From Fibrobacter sp. UBA7003 (GTDB lineage Bacteria; Fibrobacterota; Fibrobacteria; Fibrobacterales; Fibrobacteraceae), in the NCBI GenBank assembly GCA_002449765.1, contig DJXN01000014.1, positions 186,001 to 250,000 of the forward strand: DNA of 64,000 bases, written 5' to 3'. This document shows positions 41,666 to 51,240 of the stretch, piece after piece; the stretch's first letter is position 1; each line of letters opens with the position of its first letter. The translations under genes were made by a program, and so were the position numbers. The notes beneath the pieces are model-generated. The model had not been told where the DNA came from, did no database searches, and was given only the letters and a program-made list of their open reading frames with translations.

Positions 41666-44005
41666 TTAAAGTTTCTTTGTAATGGTGAGAATGTTCTTGC
41701 TTCCATCGCGACGGTAAGCCACATCGTCCATCGTCTTCTTCACGATGAACAATCCAAGCCCGCCGATGCTGCGTTCCTCTGCCGAGAGCGTCACATCGGG
41801 TTCCTTCGCGCTAGTCGGATCGTACGGGCTTCCGCCATCGATAAAGCTGAGACGCGCCATCAGGTGGGACTTGCATGTCTCGACCGTCAACGTCACCTGG
41901 TTCGCGCCCGAGAACTTGACGATGTTGCTGAAGATTTCGTCAATAGCGACATCGATCTGCATCTGCGACTTCATGGAGCCACCCAAAGGTTCGAGCACCT
42001 GTTCCACGAACTGCGTCAGGGAAGGCTGGTTTTCGAGTTTCGCATCCACGACAATTTCGTGCTTTTCCCACTCGTTATCCTTGGAACCGATGAACTGCAC
42101 CGCAAGCATGGTAATGTCATCGAACTGCGGAGCGCCGTTCACGAATTCATCGATACGTTCCTTCACGAAATGGCATGCACCAACAGGAGGACGGTTGCCG
42201 CTTTCCGAAAGGGCCTTCTGCAGTCCCACCGTTCCGAACATCACTTCCTCGGCATTCGTCGCCTCGGTTACGCCGTCGGTGTAAAGGAACAGCATGTCGC
42301 CCGGAGCAAGGTCCAAAGACTGCTGCTTGTAGGTCGTCTTTTCGTCGGCTGCGAGCACGAGTCCCGACTTGCTCTTCACATATTCCACGGTTCCGTCCTT
42401 GTGGCGGATCGCCGGAGGGTTATGCCCAGCCGATGCAAAGTCCACATGGCCGGTACGCAAGTCCAGTATTCCCATCCACGCGGTCACGAACATGACGGAC
42501 TTGTTCCGTCGCGCCAGCTCGTAGTTCGTCTCCTCGAGGATTTCCGTAACCGACTGGAGATGCATGGCCACGGTGCGGATTACGATGCGGGACACCATCA
42601 TGAGCAACGCCGCCGGGACACTCTTGCCCGAAGCGTCGCCCACCACAACGGCGAGGTGATTCTCGTCAATCTTGAAGAAATCGTAGAAGTCGCCGCCTAC
42701 TTCCTTCGCAGGCTGCATGAGCGGGGCCAGCGAATGCCGGCTGTCGCAGCAGTTTTCTTCGGATTCGTCTTTCGGGAGGATTCCCATCTGGATGCTGTGG
42801 GCGAATTCGAGTTCGCGTTCGATACGGTCGAGCCCTTTCTGCTTGTCGACAAATTCCTTTAGCGAAGAACGCATGTCGACAAACGCATCCGCAAGCTGCG
42901 AGATTTCGTCTTTGCCCTTGACTTCGGGAATCTCGGTATCAAAATCGCCATGGCCCAGTTTCTCGGCGGCGGCCGCCAACGTTTTTAGCGGACGCGAGAC
43001 GCGGAAGGTGATAACGAGGATTATGACGAGCATGATCAAATAGCCACCGGCACTAATCCACGCAAACACATGGTTCACGGAGCGCTGCTCTTCGAGGAAG
43101 GAGTCTGCAGGCCACACGATCATGAACGTCCAGTCAATCGTTTCCATCGCCGTGAAATAGATGGCCGCCTCGTCGCCTTCGAACGAGGAACCCAGGAACA
43201 GCCCGCTCTTCATGCTGCTCACCGCCTTCTCGAATTCGTCGAACCGCTTGCGCGATGCGCTCTTCGAGATGGAACCAAAATTTTCCTTGAAAGTGATTTC
43301 GTCCTTCGGATGCGCGATTACCATATTGCTTGCCGAGAGTACGACCGCATAGCCGTTGTTCGAGACAGGAATGCTCGCCACCATGTCCTTGAGGAATGCG
43401 ATGGAAATGTCGACGCAGAGGACACCCGCAAACTGCTTCTGGCCCGACGCGGATGTGCTGAAAATCGGAGTCGTGTAGATGACGATGGGTTCCTTGATAA
43501 ACTGGCCGATGAACGGTTCCTGCCAGATTCCCTTCATGCTATCGCGGGTGCTCGTATACCAGGTCGTCTCCTGGTAATTGCCGCCGTCCGTAATGACATT
43601 CCCGTTTTCCGTGTAATGCGCGAGCCGCATGTATTCACCTTCGGGAGCACCCTTAGGAGCCATGCCCGGTTCATAGGCGACAACCACCGCCAGCACCTGG
43701 GGCACCGTCGCGCGCACGCCCGAAAGCGACCTCAGCAAGAAGTCGTCGAGTTCGGTTCCTGCAAGTTGCTGGTCACCAATCTTCACCGCCAGTTCCTCGC
43801 CGAAGTTTCGACAAGAACCGAACAGGTTGTTTATGACGGCCACGTTCGCGCGGCTGATTTCTTCGCCCTTCTGCAATAGCAGACGCGACATGCGCTCCTG
43901 AATCTGCGAGCTTCCGAAACCGAACAGGGCCGCGAACACGACGCTGATTCCCAAGAGAATCATCGCCGACTGCTTGAACGCCAACCCATGAAAATTAATC
44001 TTCAT
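41666..44005 (-). CDS. Membrane sensor with PP2C phosphatase and HATPase (RsbU/RsbW-like fusion)
   Basis: A 779-residue sensor. TM helix (about 11-33), a large extracellular dCache-like domain (about 35-300, with TENGNVITDGGNYQETTWY and VLCVDISIAFLKDMVASIPV), a second TM (about 310-332), HAMP (about 335-390), a coiled linker (ERELEFAHSIQMGILPKDES), SpoIIE-type PP2C (about 420-620, GGDFYDFFKIDENHLAVVVGD, LFLYTDGVTEATN) and a C-terminal HATPase (about 640-775, AIDEIFSNIVKFSGA, GGLGLFIVKKTMDDV). The start at 44005 follows GAGG; an alternative TTG lies two codons upstream. It should set the phosphorylation state of the STAS protein and perhaps act as an anti-sigma kinase itself. It is third in a four-gene operon. 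Confidence 0.92.
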   Translation of the reverse strand: MKINFHGLAFKQSAMILLGISVVFAALFGFGSSQIQERMSRLLLQKGEEISRANVAVINNLFGSCRNFGEELAVKIGDQQLAGTELDDFLLRSLSGVRATVPQVLAVVVAYEPGMAPKGAPEGEYMRLAHYTENGNVITDGGNYQETTWYTSTRDSMKGIWQEPFIGQFIKEPIVIYTTPIFSTSASGQKQFAGVLCVDISIAFLKDMVASIPVSNNGYAVVLSASNMVIAHPKDEITFKENFGSISKSASRKRFDEFEKAVSSMKSGLFLGSSFEGDEAAIYFTAMETIDWTFMIVWPADSFLEEQRSVNHVFAWISAGGYLIMLVIILVITFRVSRPLKTLAAAAEKLGHGDFDTEIPEVKGKDEISQLADAFVDMRSSLKEFVDKQKGLDRIERELEFAHSIQMGILPKDESEENCCDSRHSLAPLMQPAKEVGGDFYDFFKIDENHLAVVVGDASGKSVPAALLMMVSRIVIRTVAMHLQSVTEILEETNYELARRNKSVMFVTAWMGILDLRTGHVDFASAGHNPPAIRHKDGTVEYVKSKSGLVLAADEKTTYKQQSLDLAPGDMLFLYTDGVTEATNAEEVMFGTVGLQKALSESGNRPPVGACHFVKERIDEFVNGAPQFDDITMLAVQFIGSKDNEWEKHEIVVDAKLENQPSLTQFVEQVLEPLGGSMKSQMQIDVAIDEIFSNIVKFSGANQVTLTVETCKSHLMARLSFIDGGSPYDPTSAKEPDVTLSAEERSIGGLGLFIVKKTMDDVAYRRDGSKNILTITKKL

Positions 44006-44023
44006 TTCCAAACCTCAAAGGAA

Positions 44024-45145
44024 TCAACTATTCGCCGCTTCCATAAAAGCTAGTTTTTTCGCTCTGCCGTAAAGGTGTTCCGCCCTGCTGCGGTTGACTT
44101 CGGACGGGCCATTCAGTTCGTCCAGGCAGCGCGTCAGCTCGAGAACTCCGCCGCCGCGTTTGAGGACGTGGACCGCACAGAGGTTCACCACCGCAAGCGA
44201 AGAGTTGATGATATCGAGATCCGTATTGGCAAGCTGGAACGCTGCCAGCTGGTAAGCATCCTCGGAATTTTCCTTTATCATTTTTTCGATATCCCCCAGG
44301 GTCTTGAAGCCGAGGAACAGGAAAAGTTTCAGATACCCGACCAGCGAAGTCTCATGGATTTCGGCCTGGTTGATAGACGCAATGCGATTGTTCAAGGAAT
44401 CGAACGGCCGCAGTTCCAGGTAGTTGCCAAAGGAATCCCCGTCCAGCGGCACCTCGTCAAATTTTCCGGAACGCACCAGCGACTGAACATGGCGCCTGTA
44501 GTTGTTGATCCCCGTACGGATAGCGCAGAACTGTTCGTCCGCAAGTTCGAGCATTCCCGCAAGGCGGTTTATGTTGCGCAGGTATTCCTTGGGCACTTCG
44601 AACCCGGACTTGTAGCCCGTATCGTGGTCGAGCACCGACCACACATGTTGCAACGCAGTTCGCATCTGGACTTCGAAGCGGATATCGTTCAGCTCGGGGA
44701 ATGCGGGATCTTCAAAGAGCGCCCTTGGAACGCGGCATATGTAATGGAGCGAGCTGTAGCCAAAGCTGTGGATGTCGTGCATCTTGCGCTTGTCGATGCT
44801 GTTTTCCCAGTCGATTTCGAAAATCTCTCCCACGAGAGCTGCAATCTTGTCGACCTCGTCGCTGTAGAACGTGATGACGCGGACGCCCAGTATGTCGGTA
44901 AGGTCCGAAAGGCTAGAATACTTTCCCGCCTTGCGTTCGAGCTTGCCCGCGAGACTGTCTTCCGCCTTGATTCTCGCTTCGAGCGCATTGATGTAGATGC
45001 TGTTGGAGGCGATACTTTCCGAAAGAATGTTTTTCACCACCTGCAAAAGCTTTTCGAATGTCGCATGTTTTTCGCGGTATTCTTCGAGAATCATGGTCTC
45101 CCTGGGAGGAAGCCCGTAATCGACCACATCTTTCTTTTCCATCAT
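44024..45145 (-). CDS. Stand-alone RelA/SpoT-type (p)ppGpp synthetase
   Basis: A 373-residue protein whose central part (about 45-190) is a RelA/SpoT nucleotidyltransferase domain: LERKAGKYSSLSDLTDILGV then RVITFY, HDIHSFGYSSLHYICRVP, and FEVQMRTALQHVWSVLDHDT. No HD domain and no TGS/ACT tail is present. About 170 helical residues follow (LAGMLELADEQFCAIRTGIN...) with no known family. The gene overlaps the HD hydrolase gene upstream by four bases (ATGA) and lies 18 bases before the PP2C sensor. Together the two overlapping genes look like a SpoT enzyme split into separate hydrolase and synthetase. Confidence 0.9.
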   Translation of the reverse strand: MMEKKDVVDYGLPPRETMILEEYREKHATFEKLLQVVKNILSESIASNSIYINALEARIKAEDSLAGKLERKAGKYSSLSDLTDILGVRVITFYSDEVDKIAALVGEIFEIDWENSIDKRKMHDIHSFGYSSLHYICRVPRALFEDPAFPELNDIRFEVQMRTALQHVWSVLDHDTGYKSGFEVPKEYLRNINRLAGMLELADEQFCAIRTGINNYRRHVQSLVRSGKFDEVPLDGDSFGNYLELRPFDSLNNRIASINQAEIHETSLVGYLKLFLFLGFKTLGDIEKMIKENSEDAYQLAAFQLANTDLDIINSSLAVVNLCAVHVLKRGGGVLELTRCLDELNGPSEVNRSRAEHLYGRAKKLAFMEAANS

Positions 45146-45714
45146 ACGCCTCCAAAAACTTTTTCGATTGTCCCGGCAAACTCCTTATAGGCAAAGGTCG
45201 CGTCGAGACTCGAAAGCGCACGGGCGAGCCCGCGGAAATGCCATTCGTGCGAAGCCTTGTCCTTGACGCAGAACAGGTCCCACACCTTGTCGCCAATGGC
45301 TTGGTAGTCGCGGTAAATGGCACGGATATTGCTCAACTTGTCGGCGAGCGCAACGATTTTCACGTCGTTTGCAGCCGTCGAGAGACGGTCGATAGCCTCT
45401 TCCTTGCGGAGCCTCCAGTTTTCCTCGCGGCTCTTGCCCGGAAATTCCACGTCCGATTCCGCCTCGACAAGGCTTGCGACGCGCTTGCCGAATTCGCGTT
45501 CGATTTCCCGGAACGTGACCGCGGTATCTTCGACAGTATCGTGCAGGACCGCTGCGGCCAAAAGTTCCTGGTCGTTAGTCATGGTAGCGGCAATGGAGAC
45601 GGCCTCCAGCGGATGGACAATGTAGGGAAACCCCTTGCCCTTGCGTTCAACGCCCTGGTGAGCCTTTACGGCAAAAACAATCGCCTTGTCAAGTAATGAA
45701 GTATCCATGTTCAT
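45142..45714 (-). CDS. Stand-alone HD-domain ppGpp hydrolase (MESH1-like)
   Basis: A 190-residue protein with the SpoT-type HD hydrolase motifs in order: GVERKGKGFPYIVHPLEAVS, AAAVLHDTVEDTAV, ESDVEFPGKSREENWRLRKE, and VKIVALADKLSNIRAIYRDY. It ends shortly after the domain, like small alarmone hydrolases. Its end overlaps the synthetase start by four bases. It is the first gene of the operon and is divergent from pgi, with about 65 bp between the starts. Expected reaction: removal of the 3'-diphosphate of ppGpp. Confidence 0.9.
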   Translation of the reverse strand: MNMDTSLLDKAIVFAVKAHQGVERKGKGFPYIVHPLEAVSIAATMTNDQELLAAAVLHDTVEDTAVTFREIEREFGKRVASLVEAESDVEFPGKSREENWRLRKEEAIDRLSTAANDVKIVALADKLSNIRAIYRDYQAIGDKVWDLFCVKDKASHEWHFRGLARALSSLDATFAYKEFAGTIEKVFGGV

Positions 45715-45778
45715 AATGTAATAAAATTTCTATATTTAGCTCCGCAACAATAACCGCTTTTGCGGAAAGGATTAATCT

Positions 45779-47443
45779 ATGTCGAAACTGACTGATTCTC
45801 AGGAATGGAAGGCCCTCGAGGCCCACGCCGAAGTCGCCAAGACTTGGCACATGAAGGAACTCTTCGCGAAGGACCCGGCCCGTGCCGAGAAGTTCAGCCT
45901 GGAAGCCTGCGGACTCTTCCTGGACTACTCCAAGAACATCATCACCGACGAGACCATGGCCAAGCTCCAGGACTTGCTCAAGTCCGCCAACTTCGACGAC
46001 ATGCGCAAGAAGTACTTCGCCGGCGAAAAGATTAACACCACCGAAAAGCGCGCCGTGCTCCACACCGCTCTCCGCTACAAGGGTAACGACCCGATCTGCG
46101 TCGACGGCAAGGACGTGATGCCCGAAGTCCGTGCGGTCCTCAAGCATATGGAAGACTTCACCCACCTTGTCCGCAGCGGCAAGTGGAAGGGCCACACCGG
46201 CAAGTCCATCAAGTACGTGGTGAACATCGGTATTGGCGGCTCCGACCTCGGCCCGGTGATGGTCACCGAAGCCCTCAAGCCCTATGCAGACAAGCCGATT
46301 GCCGGCGAATACTCCCCGGAAGTTTACTTCGTTTCTAACATCGACGGCACCCACATGGCCGAGACCCTCAAGAAGGTGAACATCGAAGAAACGCTCTTCA
46401 TCGTCGCTTCCAAGACCTTCACGACTCTTGAAACCATGACGAACGCCGAAACCGCAAAGGCCGCCGTCCTCAAGGCCTTCAACGGCGACGAAAAGTCCAT
46501 CGCCAAGCACTTCGTGGCGCTCTCCACCAACACCGAGGCCGTCGCCGCCTTCGGTATCGACACCGCGAACATGTTCGAATTCTGGAACTGGGTGGGTGGC
46601 CGCTACTCCCTGTGGTCTGCCATCGGCCTCTCCATCGCGCTCCGCATCGGCTTCGAGAACTACATGAAGCTCCACCAGGGCGCCTACGAGATGGATCAGC
46701 ATTTCAAGACCGCCCCGGCCGACAAGAACATGCCGGTGATCCTCGCCCTCATCGGCGTTTGGTACAACAACTTCTTCGGCGCTTCCAGCTACGCGATGCT
46801 CCCGTACGACCAGTACCTGCACCGCCTCGCCGCCTACTTCCAGCAGGCCGACATGGAATCCAACGGCAAGACCGTTGACCGCGATTCCAAGCGCGTGAAC
46901 TACCAGACCGGCCCGATCCTCTGGGGTGAACCGGGCACGAACGGCCAGCACGCCTTCTACCAGCTCATCCACCAGGGCACCAAGATGATTCCGTGCGACT
47001 TCATCGCCCCGGCAAACAGCCACAACAAGGTCGGCGACCATCACCAGAAGCTGCTCAGCAACTTCTTTGCACAGCCCGAAGCCTTGATGAACGGCAAGAC
47101 CCTCGCCCAGGCCCAGGAAGAACTCCGCAAGGACGGCAAGAGCGAAGAAGAAATCGCATTCCTCGCCCCGCACAAGGTGTTCGAAGGCAACAAGCCGACC
47201 AACTCCATCATGATGGACTACGTTTCTCCGGAAACGCTCGGCGCCCTCATCGCCATGTACGAACACAAGATCTTCACGCAAGGCGTTATCTGGAACATCA
47301 ACAGCTACGACCAGTGGGGTGTTGAACTCGGTAAGCAGCTCGCCAAGAAGATCCTTCCGGAACTTGCCAAGGCCGACGCCGAGCTGAACCACGACAGCTC
47401 CACCAACGGGCTCATCAAGTGGTTCAAGAAGCACCAGGCGTAA
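45779..47443 (+). CDS. pgi: Glucose-6-phosphate isomerase
   Basis: A 554-residue enzyme interconverting glucose-6-phosphate and fructose-6-phosphate. Both family signatures are present: [19 protein letters not shown] and [17 protein letters not shown] near the sugar-phosphate site, [20 protein letters not shown], and the C-terminal [15 protein letters not shown]. The catalytic Glu/His region is [17 protein letters not shown] promoter-like TATATTTAG lies near 45732. It is a single gene with a strong terminator 24 bp downstream, and its codon use is strongly biased as in highly expressed genes. Confidence 0.96.
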   Translation: MSKLTDSQEWKALEAHAEVAKTWHMKELFAKDPARAEKFSLEACGLFLDYSKNIITDETMAKLQDLLKSANFDDMRKKYFAGEKINTTEKRAVLHTALRYKGNDPICVDGKDVMPEVRAVLKHMEDFTHLVRSGKWKGHTGKSIKYVVNIGIGGSDLGPVMVTEALKPYADKPIAGEYSPEVYFVSNIDGTHMAETLKKVNIEETLFIVASKTFTTLETMTNAETAKAAVLKAFNGDEKSIAKHFVALSTNTEAVAAFGIDTANMFEFWNWVGGRYSLWSAIGLSIALRIGFENYMKLHQGAYEMDQHFKTAPADKNMPVILALIGVWYNNFFGASSYAMLPYDQYLHRLAAYFQQADMESNGKTVDRDSKRVNYQTGPILWGEPGTNGQHAFYQLIHQGTKMIPCDFIAPANSHNKVGDHHQKLLSNFFAQPEALMNGKTLAQAQEELRKDGKSEEEIAFLAPHKVFEGNKPTNSIMMDYVSPETLGALIAMYEHKIFTQGVIWNINSYDQWGVELGKQLAKKILPELAKADAELNHDSSTNGLIKWFKKHQA

Positions 47444-47466
47444 CGCGACGTCATTCAAATTCACAG

Positions 47467-47493
47467 GCCGTATCCGAAGGATACGGCTTTTTT
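47467..47493 (+). terminator. Terminator after pgi
   Basis: Stem GCCGTATCC / GGATACGGC with a GAA loop, then TTTTTT. Confidence 0.92.
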
Positions 47494-47537
47494 ATTATAT
47501 ATTTGAAAGGGAGTGTATTTGGGAAATCGGAGATTGT

Positions 47538-49106
47538 ATGAAAAAGCTGGTTCCCCTCTGCGTAGCTGCCGCGTTTTCGTTTTCGCAGGCAGTCCTGGAT
47601 CTGCCCAATGCACAACCGAAGGTCGACGAATCCTACTGGAAAGCCGCACTCGACAGCACCTGGCAGGGCCTAATCCGCCGAAACATCGACCCCTACACCG
47701 AAGGCAAGGGCCTCATCCACAGGCCTAAGAGCGAGACCCCGGGTGACGCAGTAAGCGAGGCCGTCGGCTACGGCATGCTGGTCGCCCTATATGCAAACGA
47801 CCAGGAGCACTTCAACAGCATCTGGGATACCGCCAACGAAAAGATGTGGGGCGGCTGTTATTACAACTGGCAGATGGATCCCAGTGGGAAAATCAGCGGA
47901 ATGGGTGCCGCGACAGACGCCGAAGAGGACGTGGCCCTCGCCCTCATTTTTGCAGACAAACTTGTATCCGCCGGCAAATGGAAGCCATACACCTCGACCA
48001 AGTTCAATTACGGCTACGCCGACCACGCCAAGAAAATCCTTGACTGCATGTGGGACACCAAGCAGGTCACGAGCAGCGGGATCCTAGCCCCAGGCGCAGG
48101 ATGGGGAGGCGACGCCTTTGTCAATCCGGGCTATTTCTCGCCTGCATGGTATAGGATCTTCGCGAACTTCGACAGCAACGGTGACCGCTGGAACATGGTT
48201 GTCGAAAAGACTTACGAAATCCTCGCGAACAGCCCCGGTTACAGCATGGGCATGATTCCCGACTGGATGCAGCCCAATGGCAAGTGGGCCGGGAGCCTCG
48301 GCTACAACGCCTACTTCAACAGCCGCGCCTTCTTCAAGGACGCCATCCGCATCCTCTGGCGCGTAGCCATTGATGCCGTATGGTTCGACGAGCCTCGCGC
48401 AAAGGCGTTCCTCAAGAATTCCCTCGCTTTCATCAACGACAAGGGAGGCGCCGAAGCGTCCAATTTCTATCAAATTGAGAATCCGGGCGAGCTCTTGCCC
48501 GCCGATGATATCTGGACCGACTTCAACGACAGCAAGAACAAGGATACCTGGCGCTACCGCAGGGAACATAGCCACCTGACCGTCGGCATGTGGGCGACGG
48601 CTGCCCTTGCCGTCGGCGAATCGAAAGACCGCATCGCATTCAGCGAAGAACTCGGCAAGTTCTATGAAGGTGGAGACTACTTCGGAAACGCCGTCGACCC
48701 CACCGGCGGAATCGAGGACACGCTCCACAACGAAATGTATTTCGACCAGTTCCTCGCCTGGTTCGGAGCCTCGATGATGAGCGGGACCTTCATGAACGTG
48801 ATTGACGCCATCGACAACCCGAAATCGGCGACTCCGGGCGATTCATCTTCCCTGACGCCCCGCAAGTCCGAAAGCATTTTGCCGAAACGCTTTGCATCGA
48901 GCAGTCTTGAAGTCAACCGCCTCGGAAACGGAGTCCTTTTCTCGCTCCCCGAAACGGCTTCCTGGCACATTTACGATATGAACGGCCATGAAATGGCTTC
49001 GGCCAAAGGCAAGGAATTCCTGTGGAAGGAGTCCCGCAAGGGAGTCTACATGGTGAAGGCGACAGGAACTGGATTCAACTTCACAAAGAAAGTATTCCTA
49101 CGCTAG
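47538..49106 (+). CDS. GH8 endoglucanase/xylanase with C-terminal sorting-like tail
   Basis: A 522-residue secreted inverting enzyme. A signal peptide (MKKLVPLCVAAAFSFSQA) is followed by the GH8 (alpha/alpha)6 barrel (about 25-420). The acid Glu is in GDAVSEAVGYGMLVALYAND and the base region in GAATDAEEDVALALIFAD. AGWGGDAFVNPGYFSPAWYR and the HNEMYFDQFLAWFGASMM block also fit the family. About 95 residues after the barrel contain a Ser/Pro linker and the tail WHIYDMNGHEMAS...RKGVYMVKATG. GH8 includes cellulases, xylanases and chitosanases; cellulase or xylanase fits this organism. It lacks the palindromic operator of the hemicellulases. Confidence 0.9.
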   Translation: MKKLVPLCVAAAFSFSQAVLDLPNAQPKVDESYWKAALDSTWQGLIRRNIDPYTEGKGLIHRPKSETPGDAVSEAVGYGMLVALYANDQEHFNSIWDTANEKMWGGCYYNWQMDPSGKISGMGAATDAEEDVALALIFADKLVSAGKWKPYTSTKFNYGYADHAKKILDCMWDTKQVTSSGILAPGAGWGGDAFVNPGYFSPAWYRIFANFDSNGDRWNMVVEKTYEILANSPGYSMGMIPDWMQPNGKWAGSLGYNAYFNSRAFFKDAIRILWRVAIDAVWFDEPRAKAFLKNSLAFINDKGGAEASNFYQIENPGELLPADDIWTDFNDSKNKDTWRYRREHSHLTVGMWATAALAVGESKDRIAFSEELGKFYEGGDYFGNAVDPTGGIEDTLHNEMYFDQFLAWFGASMMSGTFMNVIDAIDNPKSATPGDSSSLTPRKSESILPKRFASSSLEVNRLGNGVLFSLPETASWHIYDMNGHEMASAKGKEFLWKESRKGVYMVKATGTGFNFTKKVFLR

Positions 49107-49138
49107 ATTCCCTATCGCCCGGCATCTGATGCCATAAA

Positions 49139-51127
49139 CTAGTGCAGGCGATGACCGCGGAGGTCATAGCGCCTGCCGTTTTTCTCGACGACAAGCTTGA
49201 AATCCTTCACGCGGAGGCGCGGTGTTGCATCGCGCTGCATTGCGGCAGGCACAACCTCGCGAATTGCGGTAGTCGCGCTGGAACTGGCCGGATTCCACGG
49301 GTTCCACTGCGACGAGCTGGACTGCGGCGGCTGCCACTGCGAAGAGCTCGAAGCAGGCACCGCGCTAGAAGAACTAGAGCCCTGCGGGGCGGAACTGGAC
49401 GAAGACTGCGCCGTCGCATTTTTCCTCGCGACTCCTGCAGCGGCAAAGTCGGGAGCGAAGCCCGCGTTTATCGCCTCGAGAGCGCCCGCCAAGTAGGCAA
49501 GCGGGGCATTCCAGTTGATGGCGACCTCGTTCGTTGCATAACTGCAGCGCTGGTCGGTATAGGCCGTTGCTGCCTGTCCTGTCCTGTAGTCGGCGCACTT
49601 CCATTCCGCAGCGGAGCCGACATCCTCGCCACCGGGCTGCGGGCCACCCACGAGCATTCCCGGGATAGGCTCAGTTACGTTATCCGAAGTACTCGGGCGG
49701 TGGTGCGGCATCATCGGAGACTTGGTGCCATAACCCGTCACAAAAGACATGTCAAGCGGGTTCTTGCCGAGCAGGTAATCGAGCACCTTGAGCGCTGCGG
49801 CATAATACTTCTCGTCGCCGGTGAGGTAGTAGGCATGCAAGAGCCATACCCCCTGATTGGAGGCCACGGCGTTTGAACCCCACACAAAATCGTCCTTCGC
49901 CATCACCACGCCAAAACCGGACTTGGTGCGGTTCACGAAACCGTCGGCGGTCGAAAGGATTTTCTGCTTGGCCTCGCCCGCATCACTAAAAACAGACGCA
50001 TGAGTCGCCTTGCCGTAGGTGGCAATTCCCTTCATGTCGCCCCAGTAGGAGATATACTCCGTGGTACCCGACTGCTTGTACGACCCGTCGTTTGTCGTAA
50101 TGGCAAGTTCCGTGCCGGCGAAAAGTTTCTCGTCGCTCGCGTTATTGCCTTCGTAGGCACCGGTCGACACATCGGACGGGTTTGCCGTGAAGTGCACGTT
50201 CATGTTGTTCGAGCCCCAGGCATAGGCCTTCTTCGCCGCCTCCAGGCACTTGTTTGCGTAGTTCGAATCGAACGGCTTGTACACGCGGGCGGCAACAGCC
50301 ATCACGCCCGCAAAGTCAAAAGCGGCCTCGGCGCTCTTGCCGATAACGTAAAGCTTCAGGTTGTCCTGCGCAGGCATCACGTCGCCCGGGAACCCGAGAG
50401 ACGTAAGCTTGTGGTACACACTGCCGTCATTCGCCTGCATGGTAAGCATCCAGTCCAGGTTCCACTTGATTTCGGCAAGCAGGTCCGGGAGGCTACCCTC
50501 CGCAGGGATATTCCACTTGAGGCTCTTGAAGTAATTCGGGAAATGCTCGTAAAGCGAGAGGAGCGTGTAGGTGGTAATGCCCGAGTTCACGATATAGCGG
50601 CCGTAGTCGCCCGCATCGTACCAGCCCTTGGTAGACTGGATAGAGCCCGAACCGGCGGAGTTATGGAGTTCCACCGTAGAATTCGTGTGCCCCGCAGCAC
50701 GGCTCCACTTGCCCGCATACTGACTCTCGAGAGCCATCGATGCGCGCTGGTAGTAGAACCACTTGGCGGCAGCCTTGAGCACGTCCTCGAACGTGTTATC
50801 CTTGACCACCAAATCCTGGCGGAGTACCTGTCCGCCCACCTTGATGGAGTACTTGCCTGCGGTCTTGAGTTCGGAGAAATCCACGAGCTGAACATTCTGC
50901 CCGCTCGCATCCCAGTAAGATGCGGCCCCCGGAGTCACGGAAAGGGCCGTCTGGCCGGACGCGTTCACGATTTCGACATTGCCCGAGGCGCCCACCAGCG
51001 AGAACTGCTTGGGGTCGGAAGGGCGGTAACCCACCTGGTTTATGTAGGCATTGGCTGCAAAGGCCGTCGAAACACCGGCGGCAACGGTCGCGGAAAGCAC
51101 GACCAGCTTGATTCTATTCGTTTTCAA
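49139..51127 (-). CDS. GH9 endoglucanase with Ig-like domain
   Basis: A 662-residue secreted cellulase. I take a TTG start at 51127 (then KTNRIKLVVLSATVAAGVSTAFA) because AGAGAGG lies six bases upstream; an in-frame ATG at 51163 gives an odd acidic leader. An N-terminal Ig-like domain (about 25-110, YINQVGYRPSDPKQFSL) precedes the GH9 barrel (about 120-560): base Asp residues in GWYDAGDYGRYIVNSG, the His in MMPHHRPSTSD and the acid Glu in YATNEVAINWNAPL. A Ser/Pro/Gln linker of about 45 residues leads to a short tail VEKNGRRYDLRGHRLH almost identical in pattern to that of the GH27 protein. It should cut cellulose internally. Confidence 0.9.
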   Translation of the reverse strand: MKTNRIKLVVLSATVAAGVSTAFAANAYINQVGYRPSDPKQFSLVGASGNVEIVNASGQTALSVTPGAASYWDASGQNVQLVDFSELKTAGKYSIKVGGQVLRQDLVVKDNTFEDVLKAAAKWFYYQRASMALESQYAGKWSRAAGHTNSTVELHNSAGSGSIQSTKGWYDAGDYGRYIVNSGITTYTLLSLYEHFPNYFKSLKWNIPAEGSLPDLLAEIKWNLDWMLTMQANDGSVYHKLTSLGFPGDVMPAQDNLKLYVIGKSAEAAFDFAGVMAVAARVYKPFDSNYANKCLEAAKKAYAWGSNNMNVHFTANPSDVSTGAYEGNNASDEKLFAGTELAITTNDGSYKQSGTTEYISYWGDMKGIATYGKATHASVFSDAGEAKQKILSTADGFVNRTKSGFGVVMAKDDFVWGSNAVASNQGVWLLHAYYLTGDEKYYAAALKVLDYLLGKNPLDMSFVTGYGTKSPMMPHHRPSTSDNVTEPIPGMLVGGPQPGGEDVGSAAEWKCADYRTGQAATAYTDQRCSYATNEVAINWNAPLAYLAGALEAINAGFAPDFAAAGVARKNATAQSSSSSAPQGSSSSSAVPASSSSQWQPPQSSSSQWNPWNPASSSATTAIREVVPAAMQRDATPRLRVKDFKLVVEKNGRRYDLRGHRLH

Positions 51128-51183
51128 AACATCCTCTCTTGCGCAAGAAAAGTTGTCATACACCTGAACACAATATAAGGAAA

Positions 51184-51204
51184 GGCGGCCCGTATAGGAC
51201 CGCC
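51184..51204 (-). terminator. Terminator of esterase gene at 51241
   Basis: On the minus strand GGCGGTCC-TATAC-GGGCCGCC with one G-T pair, then TTTCCTT. Confidence 0.65.
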
Positions 51205-51240
51205 TATTAAAGAATTATAAACCAAACTGTATCAAGTGTT

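Noticed and set aside
45689..47464. Open frame of 591 codons opposite pgi
   Set aside because: Antisense shadow; pgi on the plus strand has all family signatures and a terminator.
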